The notes under the pieces are model-generated. The model worked only from the letters and a program-made list of their open reading frames with translations, was not told where the DNA came from and made no database searches. From NCBI GenBank assembly GCA_947846985.1, contig CANTUZ010000012.1, positions 23,150,135 through 23,214,134 of the forward strand: a stretch of DNA of 64,000 nt, given 5' to 3'. Positions 52,144 through 64,000 of this stretch are shown in pieces. Origin of the DNA: Fratercula arctica (Eukaryota > Chordata > Aves > Charadriiformes > Alcidae). Position numbers and translations under genes: made by a program. The stretch's first letter is position 1. Each line of letters opens with the position of its first letter.

Positions 52144-54179
52144 TTACTTTAGAAGAAAGTGGCTTTTTCTTGTGAAATCAATGGTATTTAATGGAACGTG
52201 TCCTTCAGGGCTGTTTTCAAATGATTATTTTTTAAAATATATATTTGAGTGCTGCTCTAAACCACACCATCTTTCAACTGATAGAAAACTGCCGCTATTC
52301 CAAAGAGAGCTGTGATTGACAGAATTAGGCATGCAGATGTCAATGAAAACAAACAGGAAAATAAAGACCGTTAATAACAAGCTATTTTAAGCACTGTTAG
52401 AAGTCCCAGTTCACTACCTAAAAGAGTAAATCTGAAAATGTGGCTTTGCAGTATGGTATCCACACTAGTGATGAATTCCAAAAAGTAAACGTCGGTCAGA
52501 ATACTCCAGCAAGAAATGCACACGTGTGCAGAGCTTCGTCCATGAAACACTGCCTCTTATCAAATAATCAGCAGAAACAAGCATTTATCTTGCAAGCTTC
52601 TAACACAAACCATCACTTCATTAAATAAGTCACAGCTGTTGAAAAGGGACCGTTGTCTTTCTTATGGCCTTGAAGTTGTGCCATTTTTTGGAAAAATGCA
52701 ACTTGCAGTTAACTACTTTCTGTGGTATTTCATTGCTGTTTTGAACAGAGCTAATGACTAAAGCAGAACTCAAGTACGAACCAGCACTTCTCATTGGCTT
52801 CTACTGAAACAAAATCTCCTTAAAACAATACAGGAAATTTTGTGTTAGAAGCAATAACTTGACCATCCCTGAAAGGAAATGGCAAAGAAAAAACAATGTA
52901 ACAGGGAAATAAGTAATATAAATGTATAAAAGGAGACGGCACAAAGACAGGCCCTCGAAGCTCAAATACTTAATTGGATTATATGCTGGCCACAATAAAG
53001 AGCAGAACTCCTTGAAGTGACATTTTTGCTGGCATGCACTTAAAGGTATGAGAAAATGCCTTTCTTATGGTACACCCAGAAGTAGTTAGGCAGTTTCACA
53101 CAAGGTGTTTTCAACAGTGATATTTATAATTATTTTTCAATCACAATCCATTCTGTCATCATACTTAGTGTATAAATGCCTTCAGGTGGTTCTGTGGACA
53201 TGACACCAGAGCACAGCAGCAGATTTTATCCTAAGAGTCATGATCCTTTCTAGAGACAAGAATGACATTTTGGGATATTGAATTTCTTAAGCAAATATTT
53301 TTAACCACCGTGCAATATATTTCTTGCTAATAACTTGCCCTTCACTATCAGTCTTGGATTAGATTCAAAGGAAAATGTGCTTAGCAGTATCTCTTTCTTT
53401 GCGAATTCAGGGAATGTATGTATTGAGTATTTAACGTGGAAAAATACAAAATGCAGCTTTTGCCCCTTCTCCACCCCCCACCTCCAGCTAAGTTTAAAAG
53501 TGTCCAAAACCACTGGAATCAGACATTGTTTATTTCTGGATAGCTGTGGTAACCAGTCAAGTACAAGATTTAGAAATAAGGGCATAGATAACCAAACATC
53601 TTGGAATTAGGTGGAAAATAAGAGTCTGCAAATTAAGAATATTTTTTTTCTTGTGGAGGAAGAAGGAATTTTCACAATGAAGCAAGGCAAATAAAATGTC
53701 AGAAAAAAACCCAAACCAATACCATGGTAATTCTACAAATATAAAGATTTTGTGTACTTACTCCTCGACTCCACATTTCTCTTTGAAAGCATACCCCAGT
53801 GAGTCACTATAGCTGAAAGGCAGCAGTAACCACTGCAAAGTTTTATGTGCCTATTTATTCTACTATTCTATAAAAATACCCATTAGTTACCAGTATTTCC
53901 CTTTTCAGGCGGCGTGTACATTCCATCCAGGAGATGGAAAAGGCCCCAAATGAAGTCACATAGATACATGTAGAATGCTTCATATGATGCACATTAATAT
54001 GCTCGTATGCAATTTCCAAAAAGCAGATACTTCATATAAATGAAAAGATGAAGGTCTGTCATAGCGACAGCTAGGGCTTTCCATTTCCCCAAAGAAGCCT
54101 TTTATTTCATAGCTAACTTCACCAACATTACAGCAGAATTGACTTTTAGTCAGGCTTCAATTGCAGCCAACAGTGGCCT

Positions 54180-54267
54180 AAAAAAAAAAAAAAAAAAAAA
54201 CCACAAAAAACCAAACAACAACAACAACAACAAAAAAACCCCAAACAAACCCAACACACAAAAAAAC
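54180..54267. repeat. Poly(A) plus (CAA)n and A/C-rich tract
   Basis: A21 (54180-54200) is followed by A/C-only sequence including (CAA)6 at 54216-54233 and then CCCAAACAAACCC-type sequence. It is the second-longest member of the A/C tract class in this window. The Lys/Asn/Pro-rich open frame across it is an artefact. Confidence 0.9.
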
Positions 54268-56563
54268 TTCATGGCAGTCACAGGCCACATTTCCATTGCC
54301 AAGCGGTCCAATATAAGCAGATCAGTAGACTGAAAATATTGTTGCTAAGATAACCAGTGTCCACACAGCACACATCTCAGAGTAGCGCTCATCTGCTGCT
54401 GACAATGAACCGCCACTAGCGGCACATCCCTCCAGTGACCTTCCGGGTTAGTGTTATTGGGAAAAAATCCCTTTCAGAACACTCCAGGGCTGTCCTGTAA
54501 CATGAACCAAATGAAGGTAGCGGGGAATAGTCAACAAATCCACTGCAGAAGAGCAGTACTGGTGGGAGCTGAAATGGTAACACAGATGCACCCAGAGAAG
54601 ACAAACCCCCAACGACAAAATGATCTGATCACTCCCCATCCTTAGAAAATTAATCCATAAGGTTTTCTACAGTCTGAGCTGTTTTATAAACCACCTACAA
54701 GAAAGCGCACGGAGCATGTCACACTAGGGCAAATAAAGAGAGGGCAACTAAAGCAAGAGAAAAGTACTTCTACTTTTACTGTCGCCTGTCACTGCAAACA
54801 GTCACTTTCTACAGCATGATCACACCCGCAAAGTGTGGCTGTTGATTCACTGTTAGGTAATGAAAGATACTTTATTAAGGAGGAAAGGAGAATTATTGCT
54901 CATCACAATAACTTCTCCTGATAGTGACCTAGGTGTTAGACAGATTTTAATTTCATCACTTTTAAAGATACTTCAGAAAAGAATCCACAATGCATTTACA
55001 ACTGAACCCATGCTAAATAATGACCAGCAGCAATCAAACAGAGCGACTCATTTAATAGCCCACAGCGTAATTGGTGTGAGAAGTGCAGTGGGGAGGAAAT
55101 AACAAGAAAGAGCCTAAGTGCTAAGCTGACAGTAAGAATAAGAGGACGGAAAATGATCACTGAAGATCACTTCTACAGCTGCCCATAGTATTTTAAATGT
55201 TCCAGCAGGATTATCATAAAGTCAATGACATTCAGAATCGAGCTTTAGCCATCAAACTCTAAGATCTACACAATGCTAGTTATAAACATAGGGATTTCAC
55301 CTCTACAACAGAAACAATATCTGAACATGAGAGTATTAGTTTGGTCACACAGGTGAAGGACGACATGAATTAGGAAATAGGGCTCAATGACAGACCACTG
55401 CGCATTTACACGCGCGTGGGTGCGAATCCTCAGACATTCCTGTGTCCAGCGCACGGGTTTGGGGGCACTATATCATGGCCCTTTTGGCAGGAGATACCAA
55501 AGTTTCTTGCTCAAATTTGTGATTGTGCGAACATGGAGCAGGCCTGTGTTTATAGACCAATCCACCCTTCCATCCAGGCCTACCACTCTGCCTCCCCGTA
55601 TTTAGAAATGCAAAATTAGCCTTTGACCAAAGTGAGAGGTCTTGCAGCCTGCGAGTATTTTCTCATTTTTCTGCTCAGTCGCTGTAAGCTATGCAGAACC
55701 TGACATCGATGTGTCAATCAAGTTCATCCTGTGAAACCAGTCCTAAAAATAGCAAGAGTTGCAGTGATTCACCAGGGAAGGGTCCAGGGCAACTTCTACC
55801 ACATGTTTTTTCCCAAACCTAAATAAACTATCTATCTGAAAATCATTCACCTGCTAGCATTCATACTCCATCAAAAGTTGACACTGAAGCCCTATGAAAA
55901 TGACAGAGATGGATAACTGCAACACAATCCCACTCCAAATAGATTCCCCTGGTTTCTCTCTGGCTTAGCTGAAACACATGTACAATGGAGACGCATACAT
56001 GGATGATATTTTCTACACACAAAGAAAACTCAAATATCATTTTCAGAATCTGTTACAAATTGAAGACAGCGTTTCAGGGTTGTGAGGGTCTGAAGAACTG
56101 TTCAGAGTGCTTTAAAAATGTTCTGTTTAGACATGATAGACTGAGATGGCAAAATAAAAATTAACCTTGAAAGAATACATACACTTTATTACAAGATTTT
56201 ATGTACATGTGCAAACGTGACTAAAAGCTGCAGTTCGAAAAAAAAACGACCAAAAAAAAATCCTGGGAGTCTACATGACCTCTTAAGTTTTAGCTTGGTA
56301 AGGAAATGGAAATTATTGCTTTAAGTCTGATAGAACACTCAAACTATATTCTAATTGGCTACGGTTATATAAATAAATATTTACCCACAGGGAAAAAAAA
56401 GTCTTCCCGACGGTAAGAGAAAACAGCTGGAATTTGTATGGCATTTTAAATACACATTTACTTAATGCTTTACTTGTTGAAGAGTTGACTCTCAGCCCTT
56501 TTGAAGTTTAGGTCATATTTCCACTTGACTTTTATGAAAACTGAACCAGCACTTCAAATATCC

Positions 56564-56578
56564 AAAAAAAAAAAAAAA
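56564..56578. repeat. A15 homopolymer
   Basis: A run of 15 A residues followed by CCCAAAAC. Simple sequence; a Lys-rich reading frame through it is spurious. Confidence 0.8.
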
Positions 56579-57666
56579 CCCAAAACTGAGGTACAAACAA
56601 TGAATAAGAACAAAATCAGATTTGTAAAGTTAATGAAGCAGAAACCAAAGTTTTCTTGCACTCAAAAAAGTAAAGGCTGTATTGCAAAATCTCCAGTGGA
56701 ATGAAGCACCTCTTCTGCTTAATATATGACAGAAATCACGCATTTAGGATAGGGTTCAGGAAATGTATTTATTTGTTCAGATTTCATCATGTTCAGTAAA
56801 TGAGTGCTTAATATTTAAAGGAGCCATTCTGCCTTCTTTCAGGGAGAGGAAGGAACTGTTTGAGTATAAATGCAAGTAGCAGAACAACATCATCAATTAA
56901 ATATATTTTGTCTTTTAAAAAACTGAATACCGAAATCTTTACCCTCAGCTTCATGAAAGAATAAGAAAACTTTGTGAGCTTGCATACATAATTAAATTCC
57001 AGAACTACGCATATATATTTATTTTTATAATATGCTAGAATGCTAATTTGAATATTATAACTCCTGCTATTTCTATTATACCACTTTCTTTAGAAGGTCT
57101 TCCATGAATTTACCTCACTTTGCTAAAGGTGTTCGAGGAGGTAATTTTCCCTTCAGAGAAAGAAAACCAAATAAGGTATCTCTGCCTATGACACACAAAC
57201 TTTAATGCCCCAAAATTCCTACAAATGTGGGTGTGAATTAACACAGAAGTAGGTTCAGTGTAACATTGGTATATGTTAGGAAGATGCCAGTGTCTTTTTA
57301 ATTATATAGTCCCATGATGAAACATTCATTTTTATGATCCCCAAGAGCAATATTCCTTATTTAGTTAATTTTTCTCTCTGGAATCACTTCATTTTATTGT
57401 CTGAACCTCTCTGTTTTATGTCCTGTTGTATATATCAGCATTTAAAGCTGAAATGAAGAAATTAATCTCTCTACTTTTCAGGCAATCCACCCCCACTACA
57501 AGAAAAGCTCTGAGTTTTTTTCATGTTCTCTTTCCTCTGTATTTGTCTCTTCTTGTTCTTCAAAATTCACCAGTTTAAAATTTTTAAGAATCTAGCACTA
57601 GTATTAAAATCAAAGTAAAAATTTACAAGTCAAATATGTATTATGAGGCCACTTTGAGAATTCTGA

Positions 57667-57695
57667 TTTTTTTTTTTTTTTTTAAAAAGGGGGGG
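57667..57695. repeat. T17-A5-G7 homopolymer block
   Basis: T17 (57667-57683) passes directly into A5 and then G7 (57689-57695). Three abutting homopolymers are unusual and may be hard to sequence accurately. No recognised element explains them. Confidence 0.8.
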
Positions 57696-58303
57696 TTCTT
57701 TATCAGGAAAAAGAAAAATATTAATAGCCTTGTCAGTAATCTTTTTTTTCTTTTAACATACCTTACAGGAGAGCACAGCCAGCCCTACCAGATCAGAGAA
57801 AAGGCCCATTTAACCTAACACTCCACAATGGTAAGCAGCAAATGTCTGAGGAAAAGCACAATAATAGGACAAGTCTACTGTGATGCTTTTCCAGAGCCCT
57901 GATGCTCTTCTGCAGCAGCATCTTTTAAAATCAGGCGTAATTATTTCCTTATTTAGAAAAATGCAGACAATTCTTTTTGAAGTATTTAAATGATCACTGG
58001 TTTGTTCAAAAAAAGTAACACTACCTCCTTACAAATTCTTCCAGTCAGTTTATCAGAAACAGTAACAGTCAATTGTTGCCTCCATTTTTCCTAAGTCAGT
58101 AACAGAAAAACAGTCATTATCTCAGTAAGTCACAGGGATAAACAACGTTTATCTGTTCAAGCATTACAGTCCTGAAATATTTTTTCAAATACCAGCCAAA
58201 CCTGCAGGACTGAGACTCTACTCCTGCATGGAGTTGGATGCACTGAACTGGCTCAGCATGCCAGGTTCACACAAACTATTTTTTCTTTTAGCTTAAGAGT
58301 TAA

Positions 58304-58323
58304 AAATAAATAAATAAATAAAT
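58304..58323. repeat. (AAAT)5 microsatellite
   Basis: Five AAAT units, with an additional A-rich unit on each side, lie about 60 bp upstream of the CR1 copy at 58384. Candidate polymorphic tetranucleotide repeat. Confidence 0.85.
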
Positions 58324-58383
58324 AAAATCCCTCATCATTTTAGCTGAGCTGCAGCCAACGTTCTCTACTTTAGCAAATTCAAA

Positions 58384-58911
58384 CAGCGGTACTCCGCACT
58401 GCACTGGTGCGGCACCACCTCGAGTACTGTGCGCCTCAATGTAAGGAGGACATCAAACTATTAGAGTGTGACCTAGGAGGGTGCACCAACGTGGTGAAAG
58501 GCCTCGAGGGCAAGACTTCGGAGGAGCAGCGGAGCTCACTTGTTTTGTCCAGCTTGTACAACAGAAGACTGAGGGGTGTCCTCATTGAAGGCTACAACTT
58601 CATCAAGGGGGGCAGCGGAGGGGGAGATGCTGATCTCCTCTCTCTGGTGACCAGCAATAGGACAGGAGGAAATGGCTGCATCAGGGGAAGTTCAGATTGG
58701 ACATTAGGAAAAGATTCTTCACTGAGAGGGGTGGTCAGTCAGTGGTACAGGCTTCCCGGGGAAGTGGTCGTGGCCTCAAGCCTGCCAAGATTTCAAGGAG
58801 CATCTAAGGACACTCTTAGTTATATGGTTTAGTTTTAGATAGTCCTGCGAGGAACAGGGAGTTGGACTTGATGGTCCTTATGGGTCCCTTCCAACTTGAG
58901 ATATTCCATAC
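58384..58911 (+). mobile_element. CR1 LINE, diverged 5'-truncated fragment
   Basis: A plus-strand CR1 of about 530 bp, starting in the ORF2 C-terminal region (CTGGTGCGGCACCACCTCG, 58403-58421) and ending in a distinct 3' type. That end has TTATATGGTTTAGTTTTAGA (58818-58837), then GTCCTGCGAGGAACAGGGAG, then TTGGACTTGATGGTCC and CCCTTCCAACTTGAGATATTCC (58888-58909). The ATGGTTTAGTTTTAG..AGTCCTG and AACTTGAGATATTC tail separates it from the subfamilies at 24901, 38392 and 39833. The terminal octamer repeat is reduced to ATTCCAT. Confidence 0.94.
58407..58832 (+). pseudogene. CR1 ORF2 C-terminal remnant, diverged
   Basis: A 141-codon open frame that keeps recognisable CR1 C-terminal blocks: HHLEYC (family PHLEYC), KGLEGKTSEEQ, NRRLRGVLI, then GYNFIKGG and TSNRTGGNGC. 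From about residue 90 the residues no longer fit the family pattern (GSSDWTLGKDSSLRGVVSQWYRLP). This is consistent with small insertions or deletions that shift the frame while leaving it open. There is no RT domain, start codon or promoter. It is a dead fragment older than the copies at 24901 and 38392. Confidence 0.88.
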
Positions 58912-59043
58912 TCTTCATGGCTTTTTGCAGTTCACTAGTTAACGCGGTCTGACCAAAGCTTTGAAGAGCGGTAATGAGTTCCTGAGCCATCACACTGCAT
59001 GGTAAGATATACAATACAGAGACTGAAATAAAAGTTATTTGTT

Positions 59044-59094
59044 GGGGGGGCAGGGTGGGTGGGGGTTTGATTTGGGTTTTTGTTTTGTTTGGGG
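59044..59094 (+). other. G-quadruplex motif leading into T/G tract
   Basis: G runs of 7, 3, 3 and 5 residues (59044-59050, 59053-59055, 59057-59059, 59061-59065) are separated by loops of 2, 1 and 1 nt. Short loops like these generally favour a stable parallel quadruplex. A T/G-rich tract follows, with further GGG and GGGG runs at 59074 and 59091. It starts about 130 bp after the CR1 end at 58911. Confidence 0.82.
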
Positions 59095-60624
59095 TTTTTT
59101 AACTGGTCTTACTTGCAACATTTCTCAAATTCTAAACCTCTGAAACTTTAAATCCTTACTCTATTAAGGAATTTTACAAATAACGTACTTTCACAGTTCA
59201 ACAACTTCAGAAGCTAACTGTAATTTTCAACGCATAAGCCTTGAATTTTCCAATATTCTTCTTCAAGGAAGCAATCAAAAATACTTAGACATTTAGGATA
59301 ATGAGACATAGGCACCTACCCAGCCCTGTACTGAACTTCTTAAATCCAGCCATGCAGACTTCTTCATTTTTAGTTCTATCTTTCCCCCTCAACCTTAAAA
59401 ATAAAACCTTAATTGTCTATGTCAGTTTTACAGTGATTGTTAACTCCAATACTTTTATTCTTTAATACCCTATTAGCTTTGTTAAGTCTCTTTTTAGCTA
59501 CTAAGATATGAAACACCTCCCATTAAAATCAGACCACAAAACAGATAAGCAAGCTAAGGAGCACCCTGGTACTGCAATGATCCCTGCGGAAGCTGATTTA
59601 CGGAATGTTTCCTCTGCAATCTGCTGTGCAGCCTGCACATACCGTCAGCTACTTAAGAAAAAGCGTTAGTTCAGCAGCACTCTGCCTGGAGCAGCGCAGT
59701 CTTCTGCGAGACAGTTTCTCAGACTACTTGGCACAGCTCTGCAACCTGAACTGCAGGCACAAAGTTTTGAGCTGTTTCGTTCAACTGATAATTGATCAAA
59801 GGATATAATATTATAAAGTTATTTAACTACTGGCCAAACAATTTTACGTGAGTATCTGTGCCAGGCAGTCACCAAAGGGGCAATAAAGATGCACACAGGA
59901 AGCATCCAAGTAACAAAACTTGCTATACAAAGGACAAGATAAACACAGTGGCCTGCAAATAGGCAGGACATCCACCTGGACACAAAATGACTACCAGAAG
60001 GAAAGAAAACAGGATATGCAGTATCTAGGCAAAGCAGAGGAGATTCCCATCCCCTTTTGGAGGGTGACAACAGCATAAAAATAGAAGACATTACCATGGA
60101 ATATACAAGAAGAAAGAAGACAGGACCACTTCAGTGCCACCTTCTTTCAAACAGTTCTCAAGCTTGTCACCTTAACCTCAACATCTATGAACCATCAAAG
60201 ACCATAAGCAATCAGTTCTAACTATACAGGAGCTCCTTATAGTTAGCTCCATTGTACAGTATACTTACAGCTAACTTAGAATATAATTGTTACGACAGTT
60301 TTCTGTCAATCGTGATGATGATTAGTAGCAAGATGTGCTACTAATGAAGAAATTTTAAGATGTCCCGATTTCTCAGTCTTCTGAACATTCCCATCACGAC
60401 AATCTCCAGTTCCCTAACACTGATATACGTAATGCATGGTGTGTGTATTTTACATGCGCAAGTATCTATCTTTCTAAGTTGTCCCATATATTCAGTTGCA
60501 ACAGCAGCTTGATGCTTCTCAAAATCCTGAACAAATAGAAATGCGCTGCTTAATCATGAAAAGACCTGGAAGCAGAGACATACCTCACATCAAAGAGGTC
60601 AGCAGTAAATGGGAACTTGATTTG

Positions 60625-60639
60625 AAAAAAAAAAAAAAA
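60625..60639. repeat. A15 homopolymer
   Basis: A run of 15 A residues after GATTTG. Simple sequence without other context. Confidence 0.8.
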
Positions 60640-62378
60640 GTTCACCAAATTAAATGCATCTGTTTCCAGGTATGAACTTTGCTGGACTCCCTTTCACTTT
60701 ACTGCGAAGCTTTTGATCTTTAGACGGTCCTCTGATTACTTTTTTCAACTCATCATCATAATAAACCTCAGAGGAGGAATGCTCTCTCATCCTCCCACGA
60801 GTGGGAAGGTGTATAGTAACAAAGTCTCAGGCTTTAGACAATAAAAGCATGTCATTTGCAATGACATTCACATTTGATGATCATTGTACTCCTTGAACAA
60901 TAGTTTTAGTGAACTTTACAAGACTAGAGATATAGGCAAAAGCATGGCAAATTTTCCCTTTTCTCTGAGCTATTTTATAATTTAGTATTTAAATTTTCAG
61001 AACATCCCAGAGTAATTAATTATTATTGGAGAGATAATTTGCATGCATCATCATATTTACACATCAAAACTAAAACCTAATTTGCTAAAGGAAGTCTTAT
61101 ACAGTGAATTTTGCAACATTACAGGCACTAGAATTAATTAGATCTTGTTTAAAATCCTCAGAGTCTTTTCCTTCACACCTTTTTGAAAAAAAGTTATGCT
61201 ATTTTTTGTTTTGTCTTCCACTGGGGTGAGGAAAATGCTTTAGCACTTTACAATCATTTTGTAGAGTATAAACTAGCAATAGGCGTCAAATTATGATCTG
61301 AATATTTATGCTGTGATGTATAGAGAGCAATTTAGAACATTTACATTGCAAATATTTGAAAACAGAAGTCAAAATAGAGATTATGCTATCTAATTAGACA
61401 GGTCTTACAATTAATTCAAACTTTGCTTAGCAGTCTGGGACTCCTCTTTCAAGGTACCTTGATCAGGTTAATTGGATTCTGAAGAACATGACAGAAACCC
61501 CTTGGTAAAACCAGTGTTTGAAAGTTTAAAAGCTGAGATGACATTATAGGACTGATGAGCAAAGTGACCACTAAACCATCGCTGCAGAGATGGAGGAGTT
61601 CAAAAGATTCTGCCTAAACAAAGCTCTTTGTTTTGCTTAATAATACAAGTATAGATTCAAAGTTGTTTGTTTAACAATATCACAACTATTTGGTGGTTTT
61701 GGCATGTGTTTCAAGGCAATTGTTAAGAGCACCACTAAAATATACCAGCCCAGTTTACCAGCAGCTTAACTAAGATTTATGCATGCAACACTGGAAACGC
61801 TTAAATTAATTGAGAGGTTGTGACCATTTAACTCTTTCTTGTTAAGTCACTGTGCATTTTTAACATAAATGCCTTTAGAGTTATTGAAATGATCTTCCTC
61901 AAAGTGCACCCCCATGCCTCCTTCCGTACTTTATTTCTTGCCTTTGGCCTTAGCTCGCAACCCCACTACCTATTGCTCATTGCTTGCTGAGGACGTTGGT
62001 AAGCAAGGCTGCAGGTGACCTTAGCACACAGGGCTGTGTGGCAAGACAGGCACAGGTGAGCAGCCTCCCCTGCCAATCCACTGGTTATGTTGATGACCAC
62101 AGAATTTAACAGAAGGCAGGAAATGTGGGACCTTCCTCAACACCATGGCACCTTTCTGTGCCATGATGTTAGGAAGAAGTCATATCTATGATGTCCCTGA
62201 TGATTGCCTTTTTGTTTGTCACTACACCTGCATTTGAAGTTTTCCAGTAATTGAAACTACATCTCTCTCCTCACTAACCTATGAAGAAAAGAAAGACCAA
62301 AATGTCGCAGCTCTTCTATGGCAGGTGCATGGTGCTAGGAATAATGAAGGTGGTGGTAAAATGTGGTTTTACAGTCCT

Positions 62379-62424
62379 TAAAAACAAACAAACAAAAACC
62401 CCACACCCAAACAAACCAAAAAAA
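62379..62424. repeat. A/C-rich low-complexity tract
   Basis: AAAAACAAACAAACAAAAACC is followed by CCCACACCCAAACAAACC and A7. It is another A/C-only tract, with a short (AAAC)3 core. Confidence 0.88.
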
Positions 62425-62922
62425 GACCTGTAAACTGTAATTATTTCCTTCCTTTCAGCCCCATTCTGTTTTCATTTCAGTGTGCCGTTCTTTCAAAGCT
62501 ACTTTCAGTAGCCTGGGCATTCTTTCCCTACGCTTTCAAGCTTTGCCCTCACAAAAACTGGGTATCGGTCCACTTCTCTTTGAACATGGAACAGAGGATG
62601 CCAAGTTACTTAGACACCTTTGAAAAATTTACTCAGTGCATTTTTTTCAAACTTCTTACAATTCTACGTGATTTGCTTTTGTCTGCATGAATCGAAGCTC
62701 CCTCTAACTCAGTGTGGCACACACTCCCCCTGCTCCCACCTGCCTTTCTATCCAGACCTGCACTCAGCACAAAGCTCATGGATTGTCGTCTTCTTTTCAC
62801 TTTGATTCATCTTCATAGAAATAATTAACAATCATTTAGAGGGAAATTTAAATTGCAGTAACTGAAAACTGGGTATGGAAACCTGAAAAGTGTAAGACTC
62901 CCATACTTTTTCCTTTCTCTTT

Positions 62923-62937
62923 AAAAAAAAAAAAAAA
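62923..62937. repeat. A15 homopolymer
   Basis: A run of 15 A residues after a pyrimidine-rich stretch (TTTTTCCTTTCTCTTT). Simple sequence. Confidence 0.8.
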
Positions 62938-63853
62938 TCCACAACTTTTTTATACCCTCATGACATAACACTGGAAAGACATAAAATAAATAATACAGAA
63001 TTTACCAAGACTTAAATAGGCATTGTAAAATCATCTCAAGTTAATACAATTTAAAAAAAAAATCACAGGCATATATTTATAAACACTTTAAATCACTCAG
63101 ATATTCCATTGTCCTTTCATAGTGTTAGTCACAGCTAAATACTGCATTAAATAATTACATGGTTTGGGCAAAATAGAATTTGACATAATCACCAGCGCAT
63201 ATATTAATATTCTAATTTTACAGTTTTGTTTATGGTATATGCAGTATTACAGTTGTAAATTAATTACACAATGGTTCATCCTTTGTGTGTTAACTACCTT
63301 CACAAGTAATCAGCCAAGAAAACAGGAAAAAACATTATCCGAAAAATTCATTTCACCACACTATTCTTTGATCTCTTTAATATGTTGCACATTCATTAAC
63401 GCTTCATTATATTTTCATGATTATATTGTGCGTGTTGCTAAAAACAAATCCAGCTTCCTTCAGGCAAACATTTGCAATCTAAGAAAGTCAATTTCTACAA
63501 ACAATCAATCTTATGCATGAAATTTTAACTCACACCCTCCCCTAAAAATGTAAAATCTACAATCCAACCCAGACCACCACCACCAAAGCAACACTAATTT
63601 CACTCTATTTCATTGCTAATTGTTATTCCATTCTAATTGACAACGGAAAATAATTAAGGGTTTCCACTGGTTAGCACAGTAGCTGAAATCTCTTCTCATA
63701 TCTAGGGCAGAACGGACCAACTTATTCAAGGAAAGTAGTACCGGCTGAAGTTGCCTCTGTAATGTCTATGAAACTGCTCAAATTAGGACTGTGTACAATT
63801 TTTTTATTATTATTTTAGAATATTTAAGCAGCTTCCAGATATAAAGCAATGTC

Positions 63854-63870
63854 GGGGGGGTGGGGGTGGG
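63854..63870 (+). other. Short G-rich tract, possible G-quadruplex
   Basis: G7-T-G5-T-G3. The G7 run must be split into two G3 columns to give four runs, so quadruplex formation is possible but less certain than at 44165 and 59044. Confidence 0.65.
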
Positions 63871-64000
63871 TTCTTCCTATTAGCTTTTTATTTTGGAAAG
63901 ATTTGCTTAAACAAAAGTTCTTCTGCATGCTGGTTTTGCAATTGAAATAAGTACTCCTTGATATCAGAATTCTCAAGGTAACAAGAGAAACAGCATATCA

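Larger units (their letters stand above)
52144..58383. other. Unique AT-rich DNA, no gene recognised
   Basis: No gene or transposon could be supported between the minimal CR1 tail and the next CR1. A small CpG cluster lies at 55400-55460 (CACGCGCG and neighbours) without other promoter or exon features. A-rich and T-rich tracts are listed separately. Confidence 0.6.
58912..64000. other. Unique AT-rich DNA, no gene recognised
   Basis: No exon, RNA gene or transposon could be supported up to the window end. The stretch holds two G-quadruplex-capable tracts and several A-rich runs, listed separately. Open frames (up to 118 codons at 63164-63520, plus) have no recognisable domain. Confidence 0.6.

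Noticed and set aside
55396..55460. Small CpG cluster with a GTGCGAATCC motif reminiscent of a tRNA B box
   Set aside because: No A box at the right distance and no cloverleaf-forming arms; the match is limited to a few bases.
1..64000. Search for rRNA, tRNA, CRISPR, operons, phage or viral genes
   Set aside because: No such signature was found on either strand. The gene-poor, CR1-bearing sequence is typical of a bird nuclear genome.

Overview
The window looks like nuclear DNA from a bird. It is AT-rich and CpG-poor, with few interspersed repeats, and nearly every recognisable element is a 5'-truncated CR1 LINE. The CR1 copies end in the typical avian form, a conserved block around GGTTGGACT..GATGATC and CTTCCAACC followed by ATTCTATG or ATTCTGTG. 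The closing GGTCCCTTCCAACCC-type tails would fit a neoavian bird, but I cannot name a species. I found no bacterial, viral or organellar genes, no rRNA or tRNA, no CRISPR array, and no host protein-coding exon that I could defend. The stretch is most likely intergenic or intronic.

Layout. 1-14170: unique AT-rich DNA with short tandem duplications (944-1005, 5734-5767), an A/C-rich tract (6309-6360) and a larger one (13224-13321). 14175-14490: a very old, decayed CR1-type fragment on the minus strand. 14500-24900: unique DNA holding a CpG-rich patch with GC and AT hairpins (17674-17910) and long T runs (20488-20519, 24574-24595). 24901-25672: a plus-strand CR1 3' piece whose C-terminal coding frame is still open. 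25673-38330: unique DNA with a few microsatellites. 38341-40216: the most structured locus, where an older plus-strand CR1 is split by a younger minus-strand CR1. The younger copy keeps reverse-transcriptase motifs A, B and C in a 365-codon frame with one in-frame stop upstream. 40217-52069: unique DNA with a strong G-quadruplex motif (44165-44198) and A/C- or T/G-rich tracts. 52070-52143: a minimal CR1 tail. 52144-58383: unique DNA. 58384-58911: a third, more diverged CR1 with a different type of 3' end. 58912-64000: unique DNA with two more G-quadruplex-capable tracts (59044, 63854).

There is no cooperating gene set. The history is one of successive CR1 insertions of different age and subfamily followed by mutational decay, plus simple-sequence growth. 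The best candidates for a second look are the nested CR1 locus, the isolated CpG-rich patch, the G4 tracts and the recurring strand-asymmetric A/C tracts. I saw no evidence for a new biological system. All identities rest on reading the sequence against remembered CR1 family features; no database search was run.
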